Origin: Pseudomonas resinovorans NBRC 106553
GTDB lineage: Bacteria; Pseudomonadota; Gammaproteobacteria; Pseudomonadales; Pseudomonadaceae
Direction of reading: 5' to 3'
NCBI RefSeq assembly: GCF_000412695.1
Contig: NC_021499.1
Span: forward strand, 1,612,001-1,676,000
DNA: 64,000 nucleotides
Positions 25,205 through 33,273 of the stretch are shown here, one piece after another. A model generated the notes under the pieces. It saw nothing but the letters and a program-made list of their open reading frames with translations, did no database searches and had not been told where the DNA came from. A program made the translations under genes and the position numbers. Within the stretch, counting starts at the first letter, position 1. Each line of letters begins with the position of its first letter.

Positions 25205-25999
25205 TCAGCTCTGGAAGAACTCGCGGATGGCGCGGGCCACGGCCACGGGGTTTTCCAGACTCGGGAAGTGGGTGTTGCCGGGGATGTGGTGCGGGTCGAA
25301 CCAGCCGTGGTCGGCGGCAAAATTCAGCTGCATTCGGCGATAGTCCTCGGACAGCGGCTGGGAATAGATATGGCGCACCTGCGGCTTGTCGGCGATGGCG
25401 GCCATGCGCTCCAGGGGGCTGCCCCAGCGGCGGTAGTTGGCTTCGATCTCGCGGCAGGCGCGGCGCCACATCGCGCCGTCGAACCAGGGCATCTCCCGTT
25501 GCAGGTGGTTGAGCACGTCGGCGTTGTCGGTGGTGGCCGCCCACTCGTCGAAGAAACTCTGGCGCCCGGCCGCGTAGCCGGTGGGGTGCTGCCCCTCGGA
25601 CAGCTGTTGCCAGAAGCCGGGGTGCGGCTGCATCAGCCAGTCGATCACCACGGTCCTGGGCAGGTGCCCTGTGCCCAGGCGCTCGCAGACCTCGATGTTC
25701 ACCCAGCAGCCATGGGAGGTGGAGACCAGGCGCACGTCCGTGAGCTGCTTGGCGTCGATGAAGGCCAGCAGGTCGTCGGCGAGGTCATTCGAGCCGAAGT
25801 CCCCGTTCAGGGTCTGCTGGGGATCGTGGCCGCGCCAGTCGGGGCAGATCACATGGAAGTCGCGGGCCAGCTCCGGGGCCAGGGTCTTGAACAGGCGCTG
25901 GTCCTGGCACCAGCCGCTGAGCAGCAGCAGCGTTGGCGCCTGCGGGTCACCGTATTCGCTGTAGGTCATCAGCACACCGTTCAGGTCGACGGATTGCAT
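25205..25999 (-). CDS. qdo: 1H-3-hydroxy-4-oxoquinoline 2,4-dioxygenase (cofactor-free)
   Basis: This 264-residue alpha/beta-hydrolase-fold protein matches, from memory, the Qdo of P. putida 33/1 along its whole length and at the same length. Shared stretches include LLLLSGWCQDQRLFKTLAPE, FHVICPDWRGHD, VSTSHGCWVNIEVCERLG and RHIYSQPLSEDYRRMQL. The predicted triad is Ser95 (in STSHG), Asp120 (in VVIDWLMQPHPGFW) and His244 (in GNTHFPS). Qdo needs no metal or organic cofactor. It opens the quinolone ring between C2 and C4, releasing carbon monoxide and N-formylanthranilate. The ATG at 25999 has AAGGAG at the right distance. The best known relatives are Hod of Arthrobacter and AqdC, the PQS dioxygenase. 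Confidence 0.9.
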   Translation of the reverse strand: MQSVDLNGVLMTYSEYGDPQAPTLLLLSGWCQDQRLFKTLAPELARDFHVICPDWRGHDPQQTLNGDFGSNDLADDLLAFIDAKQLTDVRLVSTSHGCWVNIEVCERLGTGHLPRTVVIDWLMQPHPGFWQQLSEGQHPTGYAAGRQSFFDEWAATTDNADVLNHLQREMPWFDGAMWRRACREIEANYRRWGSPLERMAAIADKPQVRHIYSQPLSEDYRRMQLNFAADHGWFDPHHIPGNTHFPSLENPVAVARAIREFFQS

Positions 26000-26061
26000 G
26001 GGGTACTCCTTATGCATCGTTGCGGGTTGGGGCCGGGCCAGGGGCCCGGCGATGATTCGGC

Positions 26062-27387
26062 TCAGGCGCCGGAGCGCTCGGGCGTGAAGCGGGGTTGCAG
26101 GCTGCCGGCGCGTTCGTCGCTGCACAGCAGCAGCGCCAGGAGGATCACCAGCTGCACGGCGACGAAGGTGCCGAAGGCGGCCACGAAGGAACCGGTCGAC
26201 TGGATCACCGCGCCCAGCAGCGCCGGGGCGACGAAGGTGGAGGAGATACCGACCATTTCCGCGTAGCCGATGGCGCTGCCACCGAGGCGTTCGCCGTACT
26301 TCTCGCTGATCAGGGCGAAGATCGCGCCGCCGCTGAACACCACCACGCCGCTGAACGCCGCCACCAGCAGGAGGCCGCCGTGGGGCAGGCCGTACTTCAC
26401 CGTGAGCAGCAGGGAGAGGCCGGAGAGCAGGGACAGCGCGGCACCGATCTTCAGCATCAGCACCCGGCGGCGCAGCAGGTCGCTGATGTGTCCGCCGATG
26501 AGCAGCAGCACTACCTGGGACAGCCCCATCAGCGTGCCGACGGTGGCGGCGGTATGGGCCTCGATGCCCTGGGTCTGGATCAGCGCCGGCACCACCCAGG
26601 TGGCGGTGGCCGAGACGGCGAACATGTCGCCGAAGATGGCCAGCGCGGCGATGTAGAACCAGCGCGACTGGAAGATGGTCCAGAGGCTCGGCATGGCGCC
26701 GCCGCCCAGCACTTCGTCGTCCCAGCTGAAGCGCGGCAGGCCCACCGCCGTGCGCTCGTTCTTCACCAGCAGCAGGCCGAGCAGGGCCACCACCAGGGTG
26801 CTGATTGCCAGGACCATGAAGAAGCCTCGCCAGCCGATGGCCTCGGCCAGGGGGATGCCCAGGGCGAAGTCCAGGGTGATGGCCAGGCTGAAGGCCGCGA
26901 GCAGGGCGCTGAGGGCGCGGCCCCGCTGTGCCGGCGGGAACCAGACGATGATCAGCCGGGCTGCGCCGATCCACACCGCGGCATCGAAGAAGCCCACCGC
27001 CAGGCGGGTGGCCACCAGCGCCTCGTAGCTCTGCGCCTGGGTCTGCACCAGCATCGACAGGCCTACGCCCACCAGGCCGGCGCAGTACAGGACGCGGGTC
27101 GACAGCCGCTGGCCCAGCGCACCCCAGAAGATCATCCCGAGGGCGTAGGTGATGGAGAACGAGCCCTGCACCATGCCGACCTGGAAGGGCGACAGCGCAA
27201 GGTCCGCGGCGACGAACTGGCTGACGGCGGCGAAGCCGTACCAGTCCCCGGCGAGGAACAGCTGGGCGGCGATGCCCATCGCCAGGCTGATGGTCTTCCA
27301 GCGGCCGAGGCGGGCGCTGTCGGCGGCGGACAACGACGAACACTTGAGGGAGGCGGGCTCCCGCGAATCGAAAATGGCGGAGGTCAT
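26062..27387 (-). CDS. MFS transporter of the quinolone operon
   Basis: This 441-residue inner-membrane transporter has twelve helices, an intracellular loop GALGQRLSTRVLYCAGLVG after helix 2 and FFDAAVWIGAARLIIVWFPP at helix 4. It has an N-terminal cytosolic extension of about 28 residues. It resembles aromatic-acid and general MFS importers. Its ATG overlaps the porin stop codon (ATGA at 27384-27387), so the two are translationally coupled. Together they would bring the quinolone-type substrate through the outer and inner membranes. Export of a toxic intermediate is an alternative. Confidence 0.82.
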   Translation of the reverse strand: MTSAIFDSREPASLKCSSLSAADSARLGRWKTISLAMGIAAQLFLAGDWYGFAAVSQFVAADLALSPFQVGMVQGSFSITYALGMIFWGALGQRLSTRVLYCAGLVGVGLSMLVQTQAQSYEALVATRLAVGFFDAAVWIGAARLIIVWFPPAQRGRALSALLAAFSLAITLDFALGIPLAEAIGWRGFFMVLAISTLVVALLGLLLVKNERTAVGLPRFSWDDEVLGGGAMPSLWTIFQSRWFYIAALAIFGDMFAVSATATWVVPALIQTQGIEAHTAATVGTLMGLSQVVLLLIGGHISDLLRRRVLMLKIGAALSLLSGLSLLLTVKYGLPHGGLLLVAAFSGVVVFSGGAIFALISEKYGERLGGSAIGYAEMVGISSTFVAPALLGAVIQSTGSFVAAFGTFVAVQLVILLALLLCSDERAGSLQPRFTPERSGA

Positions 27388-28367
27388 AGTTTGTGTACCC
27401 AGCGCAGGTTGAAACGATTGCCTTCGGGGCGGTTGCGGCTTTCGCTTTCGAAGTAGAGGTTGGCCATCAGGCTGTCTTGGCGGGAAAAGGCGAACAGCGC
27501 CCCCGGGCCGATGGCGAAGACCTTCTCGCGACGGCCGGAGACTTCGTGGCCATCGATGCGTGAGTCGGTGATCTGGTTCAGCCAGTAGCCGTTGACGCCG
27601 GCCTGGAACCTCGGCGTGAAGGCGTAGAGCAGGTTGAAGTTGGCATGCACCGCCTGCCCGGCCTGGACATCGCTGACATCGGGCCCGTAGGTGGCGGGGG
27701 AGGGATCGGTGTTCTTGGCGTTCCACAGGTAGTGCAGGCGCCAGGACAGGGTGGTCTTCGGGGTGGCCCAGAAGGTGCCGGCCCAGTAGGGGTTCACCGA
27801 CCAGAAGTTGGACCCCGGGTTGATCGCCGTGTCGCGGTCGTAGCGGCCCACCGGGGCCACCAGGTCCAGTTCCAGGCGATGGGCGAAGCGCGGTCCCTGG
27901 TCCCCCATGATCGGGCGGAACTGCAGGTAGAAGCCGAAGTTGAGGTCGGCGACGCCCGCCTGGCCGTCGAGCGCGGCGTTGTTCATGCCGTCGTCCACGT
28001 CCAGTCGCGTGACGATCGGCAGCAGGGCGCTGAAGCCCCAGTCACTGTCCAGTGGTCCGCCGATGCCCTGGTAGATCAGTTGCAGCGTGGCGGTGTCCAC
28101 CGTCACTTCCGACCTGGGCAGGGCGATGCGCTCGCCATCATTGTCGGTGAGCTTGCGGCCGTCGTAGTGGTTGAGGAACAGCGAGCCGTACCAACCCGGA
28201 CCGCCGGGCAATGGCGCGCCATCGTAGAAGGTGGTGGAACCGAGGTTGACCGCCGGCAGGTCCGTGGCCTGGGCTGGCGAGCTCAGCGCCAGGCAGCCGA
28301 TCAACGCCGTGCTCATGCCGGCGCCGAAGTTGATGGACCCGCTGCGGGGCGGATGGGTTTTCTTCAC
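27384..28367 (-). CDS. Outer-membrane channel of the MetA-pathway type (Phenol_MetA_deg family)
   Basis: This is a 327-residue beta-barrel protein. I place the start at GTG 28365-28367, because AGGAG then has eight bases spacing; the frame could begin three codons earlier. The signal peptide ends in SSPAQA. The mature part has VNLGSTTFYDGAPLPGGPGW, RLELDLVAPVGRYDRDTAIN and FWSVNPYWAGTFWATP, as in the Phenol_MetA_deg / SphA-like group, and the protein ends in RWVHKL. Such proteins help hydrophobic aromatics through the outer membrane. First gene of the operon, with a CA motif at the ribosome site. Confidence 0.82.
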   Translation of the reverse strand: MKKTHPPRSGSINFGAGMSTALIGCLALSSPAQATDLPAVNLGSTTFYDGAPLPGGPGWYGSLFLNHYDGRKLTDNDGERIALPRSEVTVDTATLQLIYQGIGGPLDSDWGFSALLPIVTRLDVDDGMNNAALDGQAGVADLNFGFYLQFRPIMGDQGPRFAHRLELDLVAPVGRYDRDTAINPGSNFWSVNPYWAGTFWATPKTTLSWRLHYLWNAKNTDPSPATYGPDVSDVQAGQAVHANFNLLYAFTPRFQAGVNGYWLNQITDSRIDGHEVSGRREKVFAIGPGALFAFSRQDSLMANLYFESESRNRPEGNRFNLRWVHKL

Positions 28368-28729
28368 CTGCGACACTCCTGTTGTTGTGCGGATCGGGTG
28401 ATCCGTTTGGGCTCGGGCAGTGGAAGGGAAAAGCGCGTGGGTGCTTGCGGCACCCTGTGTTTCTGCGTTGTGGGGAAATGGTGCGGCGGGCGGGGGTGGC
28501 GGCTCTATCCCGCTTCTCGAGCGTCGTTATCCGCTGAGTCCCGGCTTGGGTGGCGGGGCAGGAGTGGGCTGGACGGGCGGTGCAGTGGTCAGCGGGCAGG
28601 CGCCGTTCTGCCAGGGCGGGCTGTGGGCCACCCTGGCAGGGCGAACAAGCGGTGGAGGGAAATCAGTGGGCGGGCAGGGGCCACCGAAGGTGCGGGGAGA
28701 AACGCGTCACTGGATGGGACGCCTGGCGC
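28368..28729. promoter_or_regulatory. 362-bp gap: leader and promoter region of the quinolone operon
   Basis: On the minus strand the porin leader contains CACAACAACAGGAG (28376-28388), an Hfq/Crc CA motif merged with the ribosome site. A GGATC-GGGT-GATCC dyad lies next to it (28391-28404). Further right the DNA is unusually G-rich on the plus strand (28485-28690) with no coding support. The operon promoter and AraC/XylS sites should lie here, but I cannot place them with confidence. Confidence 0.5.
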
Positions 28730-29044
28730 TCAGTTGGTCGCGCTATTGGCCTGGTGCTCCGGTGAGGCCACCTGGGGCAGCGGCTGCTGCTCCCGGATGC
28801 AGAACAGCACCATGTGGAAATCGTTGCGCCATTCCGACTCGCAGCGGCTGCGAATGGGCCCGCTGTAGTGCGTCACCATCTCGGCGGCCTGGTGCTGTTC
28901 TTCGAGGCAGTAGGCCCGCATGGCATCGCCGCTCCACTTCTCATGGCAATGGGCCTGGATGGCGGAATCAGCGGCATGGGTAACAGGCAGGACGCCGCTC
29001 GCAAGCATCGCGACCGCGGCGATCAGACGGAATGAGTACGGCAT
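28730..29044 (-). CDS. Small secreted cysteine-containing protein, unknown function
   Basis: This 104-residue protein has a signal peptide over residues 1-24 (LIAAVAMLASGVLPVTHAA). The mature part has four cysteines in a regular pattern: AHCHEKWSGDAMRAYCLEEQ, then SRCESEWRNDFHMVLFCIRE. The two C-x(10-14)-C pairs suggest two disulfide-linked helices. I choose the ATG at 29042-29044 because GGAGAG lies upstream and the signal peptide begins there. No family name comes to mind. It is not clearly part of the quinolone operon, being upstream of its promoter region on the same strand. Confidence 0.6.
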   Translation of the reverse strand: MPYSFRLIAAVAMLASGVLPVTHAADSAIQAHCHEKWSGDAMRAYCLEEQHQAAEMVTHYSGPIRSRCESEWRNDFHMVLFCIREQQPLPQVASPEHQANSATN

Positions 29045-29351
29045 GAGTACACTCGCTCTCCACGTTGGATGACGGCCCTCCTGGCCAGCGAAATACTGGA
29101 TGCATCGGTTGAAAAGCCTGTGCGTGGGGCGAGCGGACTCGAGGCAGGCGCTGCTGGCCCGCACAGTGGTGGTGCAGTCTAGTACAGGGTGGCGCACAGG
29201 GAGGGCAAAGCGCTGTCGCCGCAGAGACAGTCCCGGATCAGCGGCAATGTCGCGGCGGTCGCGCCAGGCGGGCAGGGCGATTTAGCGAGGAGGTCCGGAA
29301 CTCGTTTCAGCGGCCGCAATCTGAGGGAAACGCAAACCCAAAGGAGTCACC
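29045..29351. other. 307-bp divergent intergenic region
   Basis: This lies between two divergent small secreted-protein genes. I see no repeat, hairpin or coding frame that I can support; it should contain both promoters. AAAGGAG at 29341-29347 is the ribosome site of the right-hand gene. Confidence 0.5.
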
Positions 29352-29690
29352 ATGCGTTTCCGCACTACCGCTGCAACCCTCGCGCTCATCGCTATCCCCT
29401 TCACCTCCGCCATGGCCAAGCACGACCACCACGACGACGACGGCGACCTGCTGCGCGGTCTCCTCTCCACCGGCGCCACCAGCGCCTCCACCTACCTCAC
29501 CAGTGGCGGCGACCACAAACTCGTTGGCCCGGTGTCGGACGACGCCAGCACCTTCATCGCCAGCGACGGCGCCATTCGCGGCCCCTACCTCGAAGCGGAG
29601 CTGCAGCGGATCCGCAGCGAGAATCCCGGCCTGAGCGAGAGCAGTGATCTGGAACTGGCCGGGGCAATTCTGAGCGCTCAGGCGAAGTGA
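29352..29690 (+). CDS. DUF2388 family periplasmic protein
   Basis: This 112-residue protein has a signal peptide ending at SAMA (residues 1-22), then a His/Asp-rich stretch (KHDHHDDDGDLL) that could bind metal. The family core SDDASTFIASDGAIRGPYLE continues into AELQRIRSENP. AAAGGAGTCACC stands directly before the ATG. DUF2388 proteins are small Pseudomonas envelope proteins of unknown role. Its 3' end overlaps by 13 bp the truncated SRAP gene coming from the other side, which marks the left edge of the accessory island. Confidence 0.8.
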   Translation: MRFRTTAATLALIAIPFTSAMAKHDHHDDDGDLLRGLLSTGATSASTYLTSGGDHKLVGPVSDDASTFIASDGAIRGPYLEAELQRIRSENPGLSESSDLELAGAILSAQAK

Positions 29691-30019
29691 TCGGCGTCGA
29701 CGCCTGCGGCTTGGCCGTGGGCGGGCATGATGCAGCGGTGGGTGCGCAGGCTCTGGCGCCACATGGGCTTCTGCGCCGCCTCTTCGCTGCGGGCATTGAA
29801 GGAGAGGGTGGGCGGCTTGTCCTGCTTCCACCAGAAGGGGATCAGTCCCCAGCGCGCGGCCGCCAGTTCCAGCTCGCCCTGGGCGTCCTGGCGGATCATA
29901 GGCACCTGGGTTGTGGGGGCGACGTTGAAGCTCTGGATCCACCGGCCGGAGTTCCGGGCGCCGATGTGCCAGAAGTCCTCGATCGCCCGGTCAGATGGGG
30001 TGACGTAGCGTCCGCACAT
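29678..30019 (-). pseudogene. Truncated SRAP (YedK/HMCES-like) gene
   Basis: The frame encodes MCGRYVTPSDRAIEDFWHIG with the catalytic Cys2, FNVAPTTQVP, ARWGLIPFWW and FNARSEEA with Asn75. These are the N-terminal half of an SOS-response-associated peptidase, which crosslinks to abasic sites in DNA. Family members are about 200-230 residues. Here homology ends at RCIMPA (residue 100, position about 29719). The normal DGFYEW block, catalytic Glu and His are lost, and 13 unrelated residues follow to a stop inside the DUF2388 gene. The protein would be inactive, and the break marks a past deletion or insertion junction. Confidence 0.85.
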
Positions 30020-30043
30020 GGTTATCCCTCCTTTCCTGTGAGG

Positions 30044-30298
30044 TTAGTACCGCTGGGCAGGGTGTTGTTCCTCGTCCTTGCGTGCAGGGCCGTCGTCTCT
30101 ACCGATGCCTCGATAGTCAGGCCGGTACTCCGAGAATTTCTTGCGCAGGAAAAGCCGGGCACCTTCGGTGCCCAGTTCGGCCACTAGGAACCTGAGGCCG
30201 AAGCTGGCCAGGTCCTCGGCGGTGGTGGGTGTGAGTACAAAGTCGTGCTCTCGACTCTTCACCAGGATCAGGGACTGGAGGCTTACATATCGACGCAT
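30044..30298 (-). CDS. 84-aa hypothetical protein in the island
   Basis: The ATG at 30296-30298 follows CAGGAGAGCATC, a good ribosome site. The product starts MRRYVSLQSLILVKSREHDF, has LTPTTAEDLASFGLRFLVAE in the middle and a charged tail (GRDDGPARKDEEQHPAQRY). I recognise no family. The low hydrophobicity and size fit a small phage- or island-borne accessory protein. It sits upstream of the truncated SRAP gene on the same strand with 24 bp between them and could have shared its transcript. Confidence 0.55.
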   Translation of the reverse strand: MRRYVSLQSLILVKSREHDFVLTPTTAEDLASFGLRFLVAELGTEGARLFLRKKFSEYRPDYRGIGRDDGPARKDEEQHPAQRY

Positions 30299-30479
30299 GA
30301 TGCTCTCCTGATCTTTCAAGATGAATCACAAATGAGAGCGACTGGCCAAGGTGTTCCACCACCCCGGCCAGCCGCTGAACCGCAGACCGTACCTGCAAGC
30401 CCAGCCAAGGCTCCCGCCTCGTGCACGAAGCGCGGCGAGTCTAACAACTGGATATTCATACAGCAAAGGCTTGCACAAA

Positions 30480-31283
30480 ATGACCAATCCAATCGTTCCC
30501 TGGATGGGCGGTAAGCGCCGCCTGGCCGACCGCCTTATCCCGCTGTTCCCGCCCCTTGAGTGCTATGTCGAGGTGTTTGCCGGCGGCGCTGCGCTCTTCT
30601 TTCTTCGCCCGATGCCGGCACCCACAGAGGTGCTGAACGACATCAACGGTGACCTGGTGTGTCTCTACCGGGTGGTGCAAAACCACCTCGAGGAGTTCGT
30701 CCGCCAGTTCAAGTGGGCTCTATCCAGCCGGCAGATCTTCGAGTGGCAGAAGATGACCCGACCCGAGACCCTGACCGATATCCAGCGCGCCGCGCGCTTC
30801 TTCTACCTGCAGCATCATGCCTTCGGCGGCAAGGTCTCTGGGCAGACGTTCGGCACGGCCACCACTGCGCCGGCAATCAACCTGCTGCGGATCGAGGAGA
30901 ACCTCTCCGCGGCCTGGCAACGGCTGTCCGGCACCTACGTCGAAAACCTGCCCTGGCTGGAGTGCGCCGAGCGCTATGACCGGCCGCACACTTTCCACTA
31001 CATGGACCCGCCGTACTGACAGACCGAGGGCTACGGGGTGGACTTCCCCTTCGAGAACTATGAGCGGATGGCCGATTTCATGCGGCGCTGTAAGGGGAGG
31101 GTAATGGTTAGCATCAATGACCACCCCGATATTCGGCAGGTGTTCGAGGGCTTTCATACGCAACGGTTGGACATCCGTTACAGCACCACCAATCAGCGGC
31201 AAGGGCAGGCTGAGGTGACAGGGGAACTGTTGATTTCGAACTGGGAGCCAGCAGCACTGGGTGACCTGCTTTCGGGTGCCTAA
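30480..31283 (+). pseudogene. D12-class DNA adenine methylase gene interrupted by TGA after DPPY
   Basis: The frame begins MTNPIVPWMGGKRRLADRLI, with the SAM-binding block YVEVFAGGAALFFLRP at 29-44, as in Dam/phage D12 N6-adenine methylases. The catalytic DPPY stands at codons 176-179. Codon 180 (31017-31019) is TGA, and the same frame continues QTEGYGVDFPFENYERMADF to a normal stop at 31283. Relatives carry Trp or another residue here, so a single TGG to TGA change explains it. The full length, 267 codons, equals intact phage-type enzymes. The truncated product would lack the target-recognition part. Read-through is possible but unproven. Confidence 0.85.
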
Positions 31284-31504
31284 AGCGTGGCGTCGTGCTG
31301 TTACCGCTCCATTTCCTGGGTGCCGGGAGCGAGGATCATCCCGTCCGGGTATAGGCCAAGAATTTCGACGTAGCGGTCGGGCGGTACTGGGGACACCTGC
31401 AGATAGGGCGTGTCCTCTTTGTAGCCCGATAAAGAGCATGTCAAGGAGTGCTGGCGAAGTGATACCTTCGGCCTTGGCGTTGTTGCCGTACAAGGACGGA
31501 CATC
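31284..31504. other. Short gap with a possible phage-gene remnant
   Basis: The minus-strand frame 31301-31436 reads YKEDTPYLQVSPVPPDRYVE then ILGLYPDGMILAPGTQEMER and stops. It looks like the C-terminus of a lost gene: it has no start codon or ribosome site, and a stop-rich upstream part. No family is recognised. Confidence 0.25.
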
Positions 31505-32422
31505 ATGATTGAAGGTAATAGCCTGAGAAGCATCACCAAGATTGTGGCGGAGGCGCGCGGAGCGAGAGAGGTCAGCTTTATTTTTCCGCGAGGACAGGTA
31601 TCTCTGGAGAGGCAGGAGCAGCTTGGGCTGAATCGGCTGGATAGGGTTGGTGATTCAATTGTACCGAGCATCATTGGTAAATTTTCAGAATATAACTCCC
31701 GAGGGAAGGAGGTTGTTCGGAGGGATCTACCGTTAGTAAAAAAGTCCGTCCCTAGCTATAGGACCTGGAAAGATTGGCATGGACAGGAACACTCTGGCGT
31801 TCAGCATCGGACAATGGATGTATACCAGAGGGACTATGTACCGGCTCCAGATGAAGTGTTTATCCTGGCGGAATATATTCAAGAGGGCTGCTTCTCAACA
31901 AGGAGAATAAATCTTCTTGACGAAGATGAGGGCCGGATTCTGCATCTCGCCAACCTGATGCTGGAAGCATTTGGGAGCTTTGAAATATACGATCATGCTG
32001 CTCTGCAGGTTGCAGCGGTCCCCTTGAGGCGGCTTCAATGGGAAGTACTACCGCCTGGGAAATACCCTTGGAAAGTAACAAAGGATGTTATTGGTCCCTA
32101 TCTGAATCGACTTGACCAGTCTGATAGGGGAGTCATTGAAGAGCGCATGCGACTGCTTGCCCAGTATGAGCCTGATTTTTTGGCTACCGGACGCGGTGGG
32201 TACTCAGGGTATTTTGTATATGGATTTGAGTCTAGAAAGATCTATGCCTTGGAAAGTGTGCATCTAAATAATGCAACTTACGTATTTGGGGATGATTGGG
32301 AGGAGCTTTCTTCCCTCACCAAGGATCAGATTATTAATGGGGATGTGTACCACCAGCGAATTGTGCATGACAAGAAATGGCATTGGGCAATTCGTAATCT
32401 AATGGCTATGGCGCTTCCCTGA
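31505..32422 (+). CDS. 305-aa protein of unknown function, AT-rich island gene
   Basis: The ATG at 31505 follows AAGGACGGACATC. The protein is soluble, without signal or membrane segments. It has many charged and aromatic residues (SVPSYRTWKDWHGQEHSGVQ, then DYVPAPDEVFILAEYIQEGC and YFVYGFESRKIYALESVHLN). I see no nucleotide-binding, nuclease or toxin motif and recognise no family. Codon use is clearly AT-richer than the surrounding core genes, which indicates transfer. It ends in a bidirectional terminator shared with the convergent pair of unknown genes. A defence or anti-phage role is conceivable because of the location, but nothing in the sequence shows it. Confidence 0.7.
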   Translation: MIEGNSLRSITKIVAEARGAREVSFIFPRGQVSLERQEQLGLNRLDRVGDSIVPSIIGKFSEYNSRGKEVVRRDLPLVKKSVPSYRTWKDWHGQEHSGVQHRTMDVYQRDYVPAPDEVFILAEYIQEGCFSTRRINLLDEDEGRILHLANLMLEAFGSFEIYDHAALQVAAVPLRRLQWEVLPPGKYPWKVTKDVIGPYLNRLDQSDRGVIEERMRLLAQYEPDFLATGRGGYSGYFVYGFESRKIYALESVHLNNATYVFGDDWEELSSLTKDQIINGDVYHQRIVHDKKWHWAIRNLMAMALP

Positions 32423-32436
32423 AGCTTGAATAGAAG

Positions 32437-32467
32437 AAAAGAGCCCGACCATGTTGGGCTCTTTTTT
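32437..32467. terminator. Bidirectional intrinsic terminator between island genes
   Basis: AAAAGAGCCC pairs with GGGCTCTTTT and is followed by further T residues. It serves the 305-aa gene and the convergent membrane-protein gene. Confidence 0.92.
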
Positions 32468-32469
32468 GA

Positions 32470-33273
32470 TCAGCTGTGGGTGGTAGGCTGGTCGGTGGCC
32501 GCAGGGAGAGGAGAGGGTTTTGAAGCCTTGAATTTTTCGTAGACCTCAAAATCAAACTTAGTCGCAGAGATAATTTCATCCTGACGAAGGATGAGGGTGA
32601 CGTCAGCTCCTGCCTCTTTGTACTGAGTAGTAAAGGTGACAGTCAAATTGTCTTTGTCCCGATAGCCACTCATTACTGGCTTTATGGATATTTCTTGGTC
32701 GGCACCTTGAGTTTCGTTGGGCTCGCCCATCGTTGATATAACTCCGACATACACCTTTCGGTCATCCATGTGGAGCATGACCAAGTCTCCGCTCAATGCG
32801 GACTTGAATAGGAAGGCATCTAGTGGGCTATCGTTAAAGATGGTAGCCATAACCATCAACTTCACTTGGCCTGCGTCCTTCGCTCCGAGGCGCCACATGT
32901 AGTAAAGGCGTCTGGTCAGGTAGCCCCAGATATGTGGGATCGGATAGAAGGCAAGGAGGATCGACCAAGAAATGATAGCTGCGCTGACGGCCCTTTTCTT
33001 GCTAACTACCCCTACTGCCAATAAGTGATTGGCAGTCCAGTCGAAGAAGTTGATATTCTTAAGATCGAAACAGAGGACCTTGTAGTTTTCCAAGAGATGG
33101 TACAAGGCTACGCAAATTAAGAAGCCAAAAACTAAGCTGTAGACGCCAAGTCTCACGCATTGAATATAAAAGTATTGGCCGTCTTGACGGTGGATCTTAT
33201 AGAAGTAAAGAGGGTGGTGGTGCAGCACTAAAAAGCCACTGACTAGCAGTGGCAGAATAAGCAAAATACCCAT
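32470..33273 (-). CDS. 267-aa membrane protein of unknown function, AT-rich island gene
   Basis: Three hydrophobic segments lie at about residues 2-18, 40-62 and 95-115 (MGILLILPLLVSGFLVLHHH, YSLVFGFLICVALYHLL, AAIISWSILLAFYPIPHIWG). A soluble C-terminal domain from about residue 140 follows, with DRKVYVGVISTMGEPNETQG and KPVMSGYRDKDNLTVTFTTQ. Segments like KVYVGVI and the beta-rich layout suggest a small SH3-like or ligand-binding domain, but no family is recognised. Its ATG overlaps the stop of the upstream 92-aa gene by one base (TGATG), so the pair is translated together. AT-rich codon use marks it as acquired. Confidence 0.68.
   Translation of the reverse strand: MGILLILPLLVSGFLVLHHHPLYFYKIHRQDGQYFYIQCVRLGVYSLVFGFLICVALYHLLENYKVLCFDLKNINFFDWTANHLLAVGVVSKKRAVSAAIISWSILLAFYPIPHIWGYLTRRLYYMWRLGAKDAGQVKLMVMATIFNDSPLDAFLFKSALSGDLVMLHMDDRKVYVGVISTMGEPNETQGADQEISIKPVMSGYRDKDNLTVTFTTQYKEAGADVTLILRQDEIISATKFDFEVYEKFKASKPSPLPAATDQPTTHS

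Noticed and set aside
28377..28729. Reading frames in the G-rich stretch upstream of the quinolone porin
   Set aside because: Low-complexity Gly/Arg-rich translations without start signals; more likely leader and promoter DNA.
31017..31019. TGA in the methylase as a selenocysteine codon
   Set aside because: No SECIS-like hairpin is evident just after it and adenine methylases have no selenocysteine members; a nonsense mutation is simpler.
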